From assembly GCF_014648435.1 (NCBI RefSeq), contig NZ_BMRC01000015.1, positions 124,001-188,000 of the forward strand: a DNA stretch of 64,000 bases. Direction: 5' to 3'. The translations under genes and the position numbers were made by a program. This document shows positions 44,109 to 52,362 of the stretch, one piece after another (the first letter of the stretch is position 1; each line of letters starts with the position of its first letter). Below the pieces are notes generated by a model. It made no database searches, was not told the origin of the DNA, and worked only from the letters and a program-made list of their open reading frames with translations. Source of the DNA: Nonomuraea spiralis (GTDB lineage: Bacteria > Actinomycetota > Actinomycetes > Streptosporangiales > Streptosporangiaceae).

Positions 44109-44318
44109 ATGCTGAAAAGGTTCATCCCGGCTGCCGTAGCTGCAGTCTCTCTGGCAGGTCTGGCCGCTGATCGTCAGCCTGGACTCGCTTCTCTGGCGAG
44201 ATCAAGTCGCTGCCGAATCCGGGAATCACAGAGCGCCGGCCCGGGGCCTCCCGGACCGGCGCTCCCTCATGTCCGGCCTCAGCCGCCGGCGCTGAAGGAC
44301 TTCGCGCCGTTACCGTAG
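44109..44318 (+). CDS. Possible small secreted peptide gene (probably degenerate)
   Basis: A good ribosome site (GAGGAGAA) precedes ATG 44109 and the product starts with a credible signal peptide, LKRFIPAAVAAVSLAGLAA. After about residue 20 the frame becomes Arg/Ser/Pro-rich and runs through the hairpin at 44231-44264 into the convergent gene, which a real gene would avoid. A frameshift soon after the signal peptide would explain this. Treat it as a signal-peptide remnant. Confidence 0.3.
   Translation: MLKRFIPAAVAAVSLAGLAADRQPGLASLARSSRCRIRESQSAGPGPPGPALPHVRPQPPALKDFAPLP
44231..44264. terminator. Hairpin terminator (9-bp stem)
   Basis: GAGCGCCGG and CCGGCGCTC pair perfectly, and the 16-base loop can pair further inside. 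It lies 15 bases beyond the stop of the secreted-protein gene (minus strand) and after the small plus-strand frame, so it probably ends both transcripts. Confidence 0.7.
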
Positions 44319-44890
44319 ACGGTCATGTCCACCCAGGGGTGCGATTCCTGGATGCAGGAGACGTACGGGACAAGGCAGAAGACGCCCTGGGTCCGCTTGC
44401 GCCACTGGGCCGATCCCCGGCCGCCGTTGCTCACGAGCGACTCGTGGTTCTTGAACGACCAGCCCACCATGTAGACCTCGGCCCACCTGACGTAGAAATG
44501 GGCGCTGGTGATCCGGCTGCCGTCGCGGCAGTAGTCCATTCTCTGGAAATACTTCCAGAGCCATTGGCCGACGCGGTTCTTGCCGCCCCGGTAGCCGGTG
44601 TAGATCCAGCAGGAACTCGCCAGAATCTGGGTCCGTTCCTCGGCCGAGACGATGACGTCGTTCTGGGCGAGCTTCGCGAGATAGTCCTCGCTGGAGATGG
44701 AGTCCAGCGGTTCCTCGCCGTTCTCGGTGGTGGCCAGTTCGGTGTCGGGATCCGCCGGGGACGACGAGACCTTCTGGACCGTCCTGCTCTCCGCTCCCGC
44801 TGCGGGCGCGAGCGTCAAGCAGGCGAGCGCCGCCAGCAACACGACGAACGCATGCCGTACGAGCGGAATACGCCTTCGCAGGCTTCTCAT
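44279..44890 (-). CDS. Secreted protein of unknown function with four cysteines
   Basis: The 203-residue protein has a clear signal peptide (HAFVVLLAALACLTLAPAAG then AES). A Ser/Thr/acidic stretch comes next, then an aromatic-rich domain with four Cys (SSCWIYTGYRGG, MDYCRDGSRI, GVFCLVPYVSCIQ) that could form two disulfides outside the cell. It sits 98 bases downstream of the ECF sigma-factor gene on the same strand and has its own AAAGGA ribosome site. I do not recognise a family; co-regulation by the sigma factor is inference. Confidence 0.78.
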   Translation of the reverse strand: MRSLRRRIPLVRHAFVVLLAALACLTLAPAAGAESRTVQKVSSSPADPDTELATTENGEEPLDSISSEDYLAKLAQNDVIVSAEERTQILASSCWIYTGYRGGKNRVGQWLWKYFQRMDYCRDGSRITSAHFYVRWAEVYMVGWSFKNHESLVSNGGRGSAQWRKRTQGVFCLVPYVSCIQESHPWVDMTVYGNGAKSFSAGG

Positions 44891-44987
44891 GGCTGTCCTT
44901 TTCCGCGATCGCCAAGAATCGCATATCGGCTTGAGCGAGCGAACCTTTCATGAGTAGTACGTCCCTGGACGGCGAGCTCGACACAAT

Positions 44988-45485
44988 TCATCGCCGATTT
45001 CCGGCCGGACGGTTCATGGCCCGCCGTACCGGGGCTGTCGCACGGCGATACCGCATCTCGACGGCGGCGGCCGATTCACCGCGCGCGACGCCGATCTGCC
45101 CCCAGGTGGCGCCCTCCATTCGCAGGTGGGCCACATGACGGATCTCGGGATCGAGCAGCGCGATCAGGGGTGCCGCGCGCCGGGCCTCGTCCCAGTCGGC
45201 CACGGTGTCCTCGAAGCCGTGGGGGCGCGGCATCAGCGCCGCGTGACGGCGTAACGCCTGTTCGCGGGCCATCCGGCGGTGGTGGTCGACCACAAGTCGC
45301 GCCGTGACGGTGGCGAGGAAGGGCCACGCCCGTTCCTCCTCCAGCCTGGCGAACGTGGCGGTACGCAACAACGCGTCCTGGACGACGTCCTCCGCGTCCG
45401 CCCCCGCCCCCATGCGTATCGCCAAGGCCACCAGCCGCGTGCGGTGCGCCATCAGGACATGCCAACGTTGTTCTGTGACATTCAT
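44988..45485 (-). CDS. ECF-type RNA polymerase sigma factor
   Basis: The 165-residue protein has a sigma region 2 (GAGADAEDVVQDALLRTATF, then FLATVTARLVVDHHRR) and a region 4 HTH (LRMEGATWGQIGVARGESAA, then VEMRYRRATAPVRRAM), the ECF minimum. ATG 45485 follows GGAGAGG; an upstream extension to 45590 has no sigma character. No anti-sigma gene adjoins it. The next gene downstream encodes a secreted protein and may be its target. Confidence 0.88.
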   Translation of the reverse strand: MNVTEQRWHVLMAHRTRLVALAIRMGAGADAEDVVQDALLRTATFARLEEERAWPFLATVTARLVVDHHRRMAREQALRRHAALMPRPHGFEDTVADWDEARRAAPLIALLDPEIRHVAHLRMEGATWGQIGVARGESAAAVEMRYRRATAPVRRAMNRPAGNRR

Positions 45486-45956
45486 GCCACGGCCCTCTCC
45501 GTTTTCCACGCAGACAAAGGAGCTCGAACAAAGTCGCCCCCCACGTTCCGGGCATGCGGAATCGCCGCCGCGCGGACCGCCACCGGACAATTCCCGGCCG
45601 CCCGAGAAGGGGCTAATTACTCCCGGCGCAATTCATCGGACGCGCCGGGCGGTCACCAACAGCGGCTCCCGAACCCCCGCCCACTCCGACCGTCTTTCAC
45701 TTCCGCACTCGGCTCCGACCAGGAGCAAAGCAGTTCGAGACCGGGTCCAGAACGAGCCGGGCAGCGCTCTGTCCGGATCCATGGGATTCCCGTCCGCTTG
45801 CCAGGGCGCCGCTCGCGTTCAGAGGCCACCAGCCTGTCGACCAACTCGGCGGCGCTGGGCCTGCCGAGTACGACCTGCTGGACGCGCCGGACGGTCAGCC
45901 GTCATGAGCCCACTCAGGGAGACAGCCGATCCCGTGCCTGGAACAGGAACGCCGTA
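45486..45956. other. Intergenic region (471 bases), no gene seen
   Basis: The stretch lies between the sigma-factor start and the LysR gene stop, both on the minus strand. No frame with family character or good codon bias stands out. It should contain the sigma-gene promoter; a GGAAC motif occurs about 60-70 bases upstream of the sigma gene on the minus strand, but a matching -10 element is not convincing. Confidence 0.4.
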
Positions 45957-46814
45957 TCAGCCGGACTCGGCCAGGTCGAGGAAGGCTCGTACGGCGGGCC
46001 CGCAGTCGTTCGGTGCCAGGACGGCCAGGGCGAGCGTCCGGGTGAGCCGCGGTTCGAGCGGCCTGGTCGTGACCGGCCCGAGCTCGGCCGGCAGGCCGAG
46101 CGTGGGCACGATGCTGACGCCGAGGCCCGCGGCCACCATTTCGAGGATGGCCGATTGGCCGCCGGCCTCGTGGGCGATGTCGAGCTGGGCGCCGCCCTGA
46201 CGTGCCGCTTCGGTGATGAGCGGGCGGCAGCCCGCCGTGGTGAGGATGAACGGCTGCCCGGTCAGGTCCGCGATGTGGACGGTCTCCTGCCCGGCCAGGC
46301 GATGGTCGGCCGGTACCACGGCGACCATCTCGTGGGTGCTGAGCGGGATCGTGTGCAGACCGGGGGCCGGGAGCGTGACCACACCGACCTCGGCCGCGCC
46401 CCCGTGCAGCCAGCCGCGTACGTCGTCGTCGGCCCCCTCGAACAGACGCACCTGGACCTGGGGGTAGCGATCGGTGAAGATCCGCAACCGGGGGGCGATC
46501 AGGGTGCCGGTGGCACTGGGCAGGCTGGCCAGCCGGAGCGGCCCGGTGACCTCACCGGCGGCGGCTGCCACCTCCGCGCGGATCAGGTCGAAGTGGCGCA
46601 GGGCCTCGCGAGCGCGGAGGTGGGCCCGCCGCCCGGCCTCGGTGAGGGCGATGCCGTCGGTGTGCCGGACGAACAGGGGGGCGCCGAGCTCGCGTTCGAG
46701 ACTGGCGATGGCGCGGCTGACGGCGGGCTGGGACATGCCGATCAGGTCCGCCGCCGCGGTGAATCCTCCTTGCTCGGCCACCGCGATCAGCGCTCGGAGC
46801 TGCGTCAACGTCAT
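45957..46814 (-). CDS. LysR-family transcriptional regulator
   Basis: The 285-residue protein has the LysR winged helix (MTLTQLRALIAVAEQGGFTA, then MSQPAVSRAIASLERELGAP) and the periplasmic-binding-like effector domain (GPLRLASLPSATGTLIAPRL through GLGVSIVPTLGLP). It is divergent from an alpha/beta hydrolase gene 47 bases away, the classical arrangement in which LysR activates the neighbour in response to its substrate. Effector unknown. Confidence 0.93.
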   Translation of the reverse strand: MTLTQLRALIAVAEQGGFTAAADLIGMSQPAVSRAIASLERELGAPLFVRHTDGIALTEAGRRAHLRAREALRHFDLIRAEVAAAAGEVTGPLRLASLPSATGTLIAPRLRIFTDRYPQVQVRLFEGADDDVRGWLHGGAAEVGVVTLPAPGLHTIPLSTHEMVAVVPADHRLAGQETVHIADLTGQPFILTTAGCRPLITEAARQGGAQLDIAHEAGGQSAILEMVAAGLGVSIVPTLGLPAELGPVTTRPLEPRLTRTLALAVLAPNDCGPAVRAFLDLAESG

Positions 46815-46861
46815 GGGGCCATACCCTAAGCGGTATTTGACCAGCGCTGGCTCATTCCCTG

Positions 46862-47692
46862 ATGGTTATGGCCATGTCCACACGCATGATGATCGACGTT
46901 GACGGCCGCATGGCGAGCTATCTGACGGCGGGGGAGTACGGCCCGCAGGTCCTGTTGCTCCACGGCACCTATTGGAGCCGGGTCTGGTTGCCGGTGCTCG
47001 ACGACCTGGCGGCGGCCGGGTTGCGGCCGGTCGCCGTCGACCTCCCCGGCCTGGGCCGCTCGGAGGGGGAGTTGACGCTGGAGACGGCCACCGTGCCCGC
47101 ACTGGCCGCCTGGGTGGCGCGGTTCGCGACGGCGCTCGGCATGGACGCGTCAGCGGGCGTGGCCGGGCACGACATCGGCGGCGCGGTCGCCCAGCATCTG
47201 CTGGTCGGCGGCGAGCTGACCGTTCCCCGGCTGGCGCTGGTCAACTCGGTGAGCTACGACTCCTGGCCGGTGCCCGGCGTGGCGCGCTACCGCGACCCCG
47301 CCGTGGTCGCCGCCACCACCGTGGAGGAGTTGCTCGCCGCCCGGCGCGTGGCCGTTTCCACCGCCCTGGCCCGGCCTGCCACCGAAGGGGAGATGGCCGA
47401 CTATCTCGATCCGTGGCGCGACCCACGCGTAGGGCGTTCCTGGATGGCGCTGGCCGGCGCCGCCGACAGCCGATACACCCTCGACCTCATGCCTGCCCTG
47501 CTTGCCTGTGACGCGCCGAAGCTGCTGGTGTGGGGCGAGGACGACACCTTCCAGAAGGTCGGCTACGCGCAGCGGTTCGCCGATGAGGTGCCGAACACGA
47601 CGCTGGTGCGGGTCGCGAAGGCCGGTCACATCCCCATGGAGAACGATCCCGCACTGGTCGCCCGCACACTGGCCACGTTCTTCCTGGTTTGA
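46862..47692 (+). CDS. Alpha/beta hydrolase with Asp nucleophile
   Basis: The 276-residue protein has LLLHGTYWSRVWLPVLDDLA as its oxyanion region and GHDIGG as its nucleophile elbow. This puts Asp where esterases have Ser, as in haloalkane dehalogenases, fluoroacetate dehalogenases and epoxide hydrolases. A late acid (WGEDD) and the His in KAGHIPMENDP complete the site. Several in-frame ATG codons lie close together (46862, 46868, 46874), so the exact start is uncertain. LysR control is likely from the divergent gene. Confidence 0.9.
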   Translation: MVMAMSTRMMIDVDGRMASYLTAGEYGPQVLLLHGTYWSRVWLPVLDDLAAAGLRPVAVDLPGLGRSEGELTLETATVPALAAWVARFATALGMDASAGVAGHDIGGAVAQHLLVGGELTVPRLALVNSVSYDSWPVPGVARYRDPAVVAATTVEELLAARRVAVSTALARPATEGEMADYLDPWRDPRVGRSWMALAGAADSRYTLDLMPALLACDAPKLLVWGEDDTFQKVGYAQRFADEVPNTTLVRVAKAGHIPMENDPALVARTLATFFLV

Positions 47693-47884
47693 CGGGGTGC
47701 TCTTGCCGCCGCGGGTGTGGACACGATGCAGCCCTGTTGACTGCGTTCGCAGAGACGGGAGTTCTGCGGCGATCCGGGAGAAGTCGCCAGAGGGCCAGGC
47801 CACTGCCCGCGAGTGTGGGTGGCACGGTGGCCGCGGGCGTCCTGCTTGGGAGGCGTCTCGGGCAGGGGCGCTCATGCCGTACGC

Positions 47885-47921
47885 GCCAGGCTCGCATCCC
47901 TTGGCAGGGCGCGAGCCTGGC
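47885..47921. terminator. Strong hairpin (11-bp stem) between convergent genes
   Basis: GCCAGGCTCGC and GCGAGCCTGGC pair perfectly across 15 bases. The hairpin lies in the gap between the hydrolase (ends 47692) and the repeat-peptide gene (ends 47959). A second, weaker inverted repeat (CCGGGC...GCCCGG) follows near 47935. Both could terminate either transcript. Confidence 0.7.
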
Positions 47922-47958
47922 CTTGCTCAAAGTCCGGGCCGGAAATCCAGCCCGGCGC

Positions 47959-48240
47959 TCACCCGCCGGTGCTGGGGTAGTAGTCCTCCTTCATCGGGGC
48001 GATTCCACCGTGGCCTGGGTAGAAGTCGTCCTTCATCGGGGCGATCCCACCGTGGCCTGGGTAGTAGTCGTCCTTCGGGGCGATCCCGCCACCGCTGGGC
48101 CAGTAGTCGTTGCCCATGGGGGCGATCCCGCCGCTGGAGGGGAAGAGGTTGTCCTTGGCGGCCGCCGGGCCGGCGGCCATGGCGAGTCCGGTCGCGGTCA
48201 GCAGCCCGATCGCGGCCAGTTTGAGCGTCGTCTTGGTCAT
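47959..48240 (-). CDS. Secreted repeat peptide (14-residue tandem repeats)
   Basis: The 93-residue product has a signal peptide (KLAAIGLLTATGLAMAAGPA, then AAK). Its mature part is made wholly of tandem units: DNLFPSSGGIAPMG, NDYWPSGGGIAPK, DDYYPGHGGIAPMK, DDFYPGHGGIAPMK and the partial EDYYPSTGG. The encoding DNA repeats with a 42-base period. ATG 48240 has AAGAGG upstream. Units start with acidic residues and two aromatics before Pro, and share GGIAPM-Lys, so Lys-Asp or Lys-Glu junctions could be processing sites. No modifying enzyme adjoins it. It could be a structural surface peptide or a multi-core precursor; the function is unknown. Confidence 0.78.
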   Translation of the reverse strand: MTKTTLKLAAIGLLTATGLAMAAGPAAAKDNLFPSSGGIAPMGNDYWPSGGGIAPKDDYYPGHGGIAPMKDDFYPGHGGIAPMKEDYYPSTGG

Positions 48241-48277
48241 GCCGTCACCTCTTGTCACTGTTGATGAGTGATCTCCG

Positions 48278-48296
48278 GCCCGTCTCCGGGACGGGC
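48278..48296. terminator. Hairpin (7-bp stem) in a 306-base intergenic region
   Basis: GCCCGTC and GACGGGC flank TCCGG. It lies downstream of the TetR gene (ends 48547) and upstream of the repeat-peptide gene, both on the minus strand. It may end the TetR transcript, or it may lie in the peptide's leader. No other feature was found in 48241-48546. Confidence 0.4.
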
Positions 48297-48546
48297 ACGA
48301 AACTCAGTGCACAACGCGGGGCCGCCGCCTGTCCCTCTGTTCCCGCCTGAGCAGGAACAGGCAGCTCACAACCCTGCACCTGTCGGCGACCGCATCGACA
48401 TCCCCCGCGTCGCCGACGCGTTCCCGAAGTCTTCAGGGCCCGCCGATTGTCCGGTAGCCCCCTTCGCCGGTTCAGACAATCGGTGGCGCGCCTGACAGCC
48501 CCGCCTGGACGTTGGCCATCACGACCGTGAACCGCAGCTTCGCGTA

Positions 48547-49239
48547 CTAGAGCCCGAGTGAGGCGATGAGGTCGCGCATCTCGTCGCGGAAGACCGCCGC
48601 CGGGTCGTGGACGATCCCGCGCAGGTGCCCGTAGATCTCCAGCGCCATCAAGCCGTGCATACGCCCCCACACGCGCATGGTCAGAGCCAGCCCCGCGGGC
48701 GGCAGGTCGGGGAACTCCTCCCGGGTGTGCGCGACCAGGCCGGGGTCGAAGTCGGCCCAGTCATAGTCGTGGCTAGCGCTCCCGGCGACCGGCCACGCGG
48801 CGGCCACGAGACCCGTGATGCCGGTGCAGGCGCGCGCCTCGGCGGCGATGCCGGGGCTGTGGTCCGGCGCCCGGTAGCCGGGCACCGGATCGCCGTAAAT
48901 GAGCCGGAAACCCTCGGGGTTGGCAAGAGCCCATTCTCGTACGGCCTGCGCCCACGCCATGATCCGCCCACCGGCATCGGACTCGGGCACCGCGTCGCGC
49001 GCCGCCTCGGCGGCCTCGACGAGCGAGGTGTAGACGTCGCCGATCAGTGTCGTGACCAGGTCGTCGCGAGTGGCGAAGTAGCTGTAGATCGCGCCCGCCG
49101 TCATGCCCATCTCACGTGCGATGGCGCGCAGCGAGATCGCGTCGGGGCCGCCCTCGGCCATGAGCTTGAGCGCGATCGCCTTGATCTCGGCGCTGGTCTG
49201 GGCGCGCAGTCGTTCGCGTCGGCTCATGGTCGCTTCCAT
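48547..49239 (-). CDS. TetR-family regulator with WHG-type C-terminal domain
   Basis: The 230-residue protein has the TetR HTH (EIKAIALKLMAEGGPDAISL, then AREMGMTAGAIYSYFATRDD). Its C-terminal domain contains the pattern ALTMRVWGRMHGLMALEIYG, typical of the TetR_C_33/WHG group common in actinomycetes. ATG 49239 is preferred; ATG 49227 is also possible. It is divergent from a small SnoaL-like gene and an imperfect palindrome lies ten bases before its start, so it likely controls both. Confidence 0.92.
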   Translation of the reverse strand: MEATMSRRERLRAQTSAEIKAIALKLMAEGGPDAISLRAIAREMGMTAGAIYSYFATRDDLVTTLIGDVYTSLVEAAEAARDAVPESDAGGRIMAWAQAVREWALANPEGFRLIYGDPVPGYRAPDHSPGIAAEARACTGITGLVAAAWPVAGSASHDYDWADFDPGLVAHTREEFPDLPPAGLALTMRVWGRMHGLMALEIYGHLRGIVHDPAAVFRDEMRDLIASLGL

Positions 49240-49248
49240 ACCGACACC

Positions 49249-49279
49249 TTACAGGGCTTGAATATTGAACGCCGTGTAA
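49249..49279. promoter_or_regulatory. Imperfect palindrome, probable TetR operator
   Basis: TTACAGGGC and GCCGTGTAA (8 of 9 positions complementary) are 13 bases apart, centred on an AT-rich TTGAATATTGAAC. The site lies immediately upstream of the TetR start and about 86 bases before the divergent SnoaL-like gene. TTGAAT (49258-49263) with TAATTC 16 bases later could be the plus-strand promoter. Confidence 0.5.
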
Positions 49280-49364
49280 TAATTCTTGGGCATGTAGGAA
49301 CGCTGGGCCTGGCCGCCATCGCCCTCGAACCCTCCCGATCCCACACTCTCGAAGGAGCAACCGC

Positions 49365-49697
49365 ATGAACACCGACAACCTGATCCTCAAGTACCTCGAC
49401 GTCTGGAACGAGCGGGACGACACCGCCCGGATGACGTTGATGACGTCCGTCCTCACCGACGACTCGCTCTACACCGACCCCGACAACGCGGGCCTGCGCG
49501 GACACGCCGAACTGTCGAACGTGATCGCCAAGGCTCAGCTGAGCTTCGGAGACCTGCTCTTCACCCTCGACACCGTGATCAGCACCCACCACGACCACGC
49601 CCTGTTCACCTGGCGGCTCGGCACGGTCGCCACCGGCTACGACGTGGTCGAGTTCAGCGGAGGCCGCATCAGCCGCATCATCGGCTTCTTCGTGTGA
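49365..49697 (+). CDS. SnoaL/NTF2-like small protein
   Basis: The 110-residue protein starts with a helix (DNLILKYLDVWNERDDTARM) and continues with the curved sheet typical of NTF2-like proteins (TDDSLYTDPDNAGLRGHAEL, and HALFTWRLGT). Members are cyclases, isomerases or ligand-binding proteins. A GAAGGAG ribosome site precedes ATG 49365. It is divergent from a TetR gene and is likely its target. The reaction is unknown. Confidence 0.87.
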   Translation: MNTDNLILKYLDVWNERDDTARMTLMTSVLTDDSLYTDPDNAGLRGHAELSNVIAKAQLSFGDLLFTLDTVISTHHDHALFTWRLGTVATGYDVVEFSGGRISRIIGFFV

Positions 49698-49820
49698 ACG
49701 ACCGGGGAGCGACCCGGACCGCCGCGCCGCCGTCCTCAGGACCGATCATGACTCCTGTCATGTGGAGCCGATGACAGCCGGGACTGACCGCCGAACCACC
49801 ATTTCGATCATGCTTACGCC

Positions 49821-51095
49821 ATGAACATCCGGACGCTTGGAAAGAGCACCTCGGCCGTCGCCCTGACCGCCGGAATGTTACTGGCGGCCACCCCGGCCCA
49901 GGCCGCCCCCACCCCGGCCGCGCCTGCGCGTGAGACCGGCCCCGACCGGCAGGCGCTGCGCCGGTCGCTGAACGCCGTGCACGAGGCCGGCATGTACGGC
50001 ATCTACTCCGCCGTCCGCGACGGCGAACGCGACTGGCGGGGCGCCGCCGGCGTGGCGGACGTCGCCACGAACCGCCCCGTACGCCCCGACATGCTGCACC
50101 GGGTCGGCAGCATCACCAAGACGTTCACCGCGGTGGCCCTGCTCCAGCAGGTGGCACGCGGCACCGTCGAGCTGGACGCCCCCATCGCCCGCTACCTGCC
50201 CGACGTGGTGCCCGGCGAGCGCGGCCAGAAGATCACCGTACGGATGTTGCTCAACCATACGAGCCACATCGCCGACCATGTGGGCCCGGCCTTCCCTTCG
50301 CTGCTCCAGGGCACGTTCGAGAGCCTCGACGACAACCGTTTCCGTACCTTCTCCCGGCGGGAACTGGTCGATCTGGGCCTGGCCGCCGCGCCGACCGGCG
50401 AGCCGGGCGCCACGCCGGGGATCTACTCCAACACCAACTACCTGCTTGCCGGCCTGCTCCTGGAGAAGGTGACGGGCGAGAACGCCGAGCGGTACATCAC
50501 CCGCAACATCATCCGCAAGGCGGGCCTGCGGCATACGTCCTTCCCGCGCACGCCGGTCATCCCCGGCCCGCACTCCAAGGCGTACGAGTCGATGTTCGGC
50601 TTCATCGACCCGCCCAAGGACTACAGCGTCTACAACATGTCGTGGATCACCACGGCGGGCGCGGTCGTGTCCACGATGGACGACCTCAACCAGTTCTACC
50701 GGAAGCTGCTGCGCGGCGAGCTGATCGGCCCCGCCGAGCTGGCCGAGATGCAGAAGACGGTGCCCGTGGCCGGGGTGTCGGGAGCCTATGGCCTCGGCAT
50801 CTACGCCACCGACCTGCCGTGCGGACGGTTCTGGGGGCACAGCGGCGGCGTCTTCGGCATGGCCACCGACTCCTACACCAGCCCGGACGGCGCCCGCCAG
50901 CTTTCCATGGGTGTCAACCGCACGAAGTACCAGAGCCTGGACGAGAACGGCAACATCGTGATCAGCCCCATCGACTACGCCACTGTCGACTACCTGCTGC
51001 TGGGGCTCTGCGGTCAGAGCTCGGCGCGTACGAAGGCGGCGCAGCCAGGGATCGTCCCGTTCGCCGTGGACCGGCTGCTCTCCGTGAAGCACTAG
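49821..51095 (+). CDS. Secreted serine hydrolase, class C beta-lactamase / D,D-carboxypeptidase family
   Basis: The 424-residue protein has a signal peptide (STSAVALTAGMLLAATPAQA). The beta-lactamase fold motifs are Ser97-Ile-Thr-Lys100, Tyr202-Ser-Asn204 and HSGG in place of Lys-Thr-Gly, as in the Streptomyces R61 D,D-peptidase group and related esterases. It acts outside the cell on D-Ala-D-Ala peptides, beta-lactams or esters; which one is not clear. Codon 20, inside the signal peptide, is TTA (49878-49880), so translation may depend on the rare leucyl-tRNA. Confidence 0.93.
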   Translation: MNIRTLGKSTSAVALTAGMLLAATPAQAAPTPAAPARETGPDRQALRRSLNAVHEAGMYGIYSAVRDGERDWRGAAGVADVATNRPVRPDMLHRVGSITKTFTAVALLQQVARGTVELDAPIARYLPDVVPGERGQKITVRMLLNHTSHIADHVGPAFPSLLQGTFESLDDNRFRTFSRRELVDLGLAAAPTGEPGATPGIYSNTNYLLAGLLLEKVTGENAERYITRNIIRKAGLRHTSFPRTPVIPGPHSKAYESMFGFIDPPKDYSVYNMSWITTAGAVVSTMDDLNQFYRKLLRGELIGPAELAEMQKTVPVAGVSGAYGLGIYATDLPCGRFWGHSGGVFGMATDSYTSPDGARQLSMGVNRTKYQSLDENGNIVISPIDYATVDYLLLGLCGQSSARTKAAQPGIVPFAVDRLLSVKH

Positions 51096-51331
51096 CACGA
51101 CGTGTCGTCCAGCACGGCCTGCCTGCGGATCTCCACACAGATCCGATCGCCGACGTGGCCGCCCGGCGACTTGGGCCACACGTCCGCCAAGGCCGGCCAG
51201 GCACCCACGATAGGTTCAGAACCGGCGAGATCGTACGCGACGCCGGCTCGGGCCAGGACGGAGACCGTCATCTCGGTGTCGGGTTCTCGTAGACGGCCGA
51301 CGATTCGGCGCCGAGCCTCGGGGCGGATCAC
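51092..51331 (-). CDS. Hypothetical protein coupled to a SnoaL-like gene
   Basis: The 79-residue frame starts at GTG 51331, overlapping the upstream gene's stop as GTGA, and keeps high third-position GC to its TAG. Part of the sequence reads MIRPEARRRIVGRLREPDTE and GDRICVEIRRQAVLDDTSC. I do not recognise a family. It ends four bases inside the convergent hydrolase gene. The tight coupling is the main support that it is translated. Confidence 0.5.
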   Translation of the reverse strand: MIRPEARRRIVGRLREPDTEMTVSVLARAGVAYDLAGSEPIVGAWPALADVWPKSPGGHVGDRICVEIRRQAVLDDTSC

Positions 51332-51738
51332 CCGTCATGGGACTCCAGCACCTTCATGAGCGGGAGCGGGTTGATGTAGTCCCGGTAGGACACCACCTGA
51401 CCGTCGCGGACCTGGAACACGGCGATGACCCGCTGGGTGAACGGCGCCCCTGTGCCGGTGACCGTGCCGTTCGCGGTGTACTCGACGATGACCACCTCGG
51501 GGTCGACGGTCTCGTGCAGCACCAGGTCGACATACTCGTCGAAGCTGATCAGCGAGCCCTGCGCGGAGACGAAAGCGGCGATCTCCGCCCGGCCGCGCAG
51601 CTCGGCCGGCATGCCTTCCGGCCGGTACGGCCACTCGATCACGGCGTCGGGAGCCATGAGGTCGAGGAATCGTTCATGGTCTCCCGTCTTGCCCGCCTGG
51701 AGGATGTCGGTCACGACTTTCGTTGTACGCATGTTCAT
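51328..51738 (-). CDS. SnoaL-like (nuclear transport factor 2 family) protein
   Basis: From ATG 51738 the product is 136 residues with the SnoaL-like pattern KTGDHERFLDLMAPDAVIEW, then PAELRGRAEIAAFV and an end YRDYINPLPLMKVL. Limonene-epoxide-hydrolase-like and polyketide cyclase-like enzymes share this fold. A TATACG -10-like box eight bases before the start suggests a nearly leaderless transcript. The gene is divergent from a TetR regulator, 54 bases apart, which probably controls it. Confidence 0.87.
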   Translation of the reverse strand: MNMRTTKVVTDILQAGKTGDHERFLDLMAPDAVIEWPYRPEGMPAELRGRAEIAAFVSAQGSLISFDEYVDLVLHETVDPEVVIVEYTANGTVTGTGAPFTQRVIAVFQVRDGQVVSYRDYINPLPLMKVLESHDG

Positions 51739-51792
51739 TGAACGAGCGTATAGCGAAATGGGCGAGCGGGTCAACGCCCGTACAATGAGCCG

Positions 51793-52362
51793 ATGAGCGA
51801 GTCGTCCAAGCCCAGCCGTACGCGTGCGCAACAGCGCCTCGACACGCAGGAGCGCATCCTCGGTGCGGCCCGGCAGGCCTTCGCCGAACTGGGTTACGAA
51901 CACACCACCATCCGCGCCGTCGCCGCAGCCGCCGGGGTCAACGCCGGCCTGGTGATGCACTACTTCGGCTCCAAGGAACAGCTCTTCACGCGGGCCGCCC
52001 AGATCGAAACCCACGAACTGCCGCCCGGAGAGCCCGCCGAAGCGCTGCTCTCGATGCTGCGCAGCCGCCTCGACGACGAACCGGCGGCGTCGCTGGCGCT
52101 GTTGCGTTCCGTGCTCACCCACGCCGGCGCCAGTGACGACTTCCGCGACAGCGGGAGGGCCTGGCTGTCCCGGGTCGGCGAGGCCATCCCGCACCAGGAC
52201 GCGGACCTGCGGGCGGGCCTGGTCACGGCCATCATCACCGGCGTGATCATCGACCGTCACCTTCTCAAGCTCAGTGCGCTCGCCGACGCCTCCGCCGACG
52301 ACATCGTCGAGCTCCTGCGCCCCTGCTTCGAAAGCCTGGCGGGCGAGCACACCACCCCCTGA
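51793..52362 (+). CDS. TetR-family transcriptional regulator
   Basis: The 189-residue protein carries the standard TetR HTH (RILGAARQAFAELGYEHTTI, then AGVNAGLVMHYFGSKEQLFT) and a helical ligand domain of the TetR_C type (AIITGVIIDRHLLKLSALAD). A TACAAT -10-like box (51781-51786) ends six bases before ATG 51793, so the transcript may be leaderless. It likely represses itself and the divergent SnoaL-like gene. Confidence 0.92.
   Translation: MSESSKPSRTRAQQRLDTQERILGAARQAFAELGYEHTTIRAVAAAAGVNAGLVMHYFGSKEQLFTRAAQIETHELPPGEPAEALLSMLRSRLDDEPAASLALLRSVLTHAGASDDFRDSGRAWLSRVGEAIPHQDADLRAGLVTAIITGVIIDRHLLKLSALADASADDIVELLRPCFESLAGEHTTP

Noticed and set aside
47885..48240. The 42-base tandem repeats as a CRISPR array
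   Set aside because: The repeats are contiguous, have no unique spacers, and encode regular peptide units in frame.
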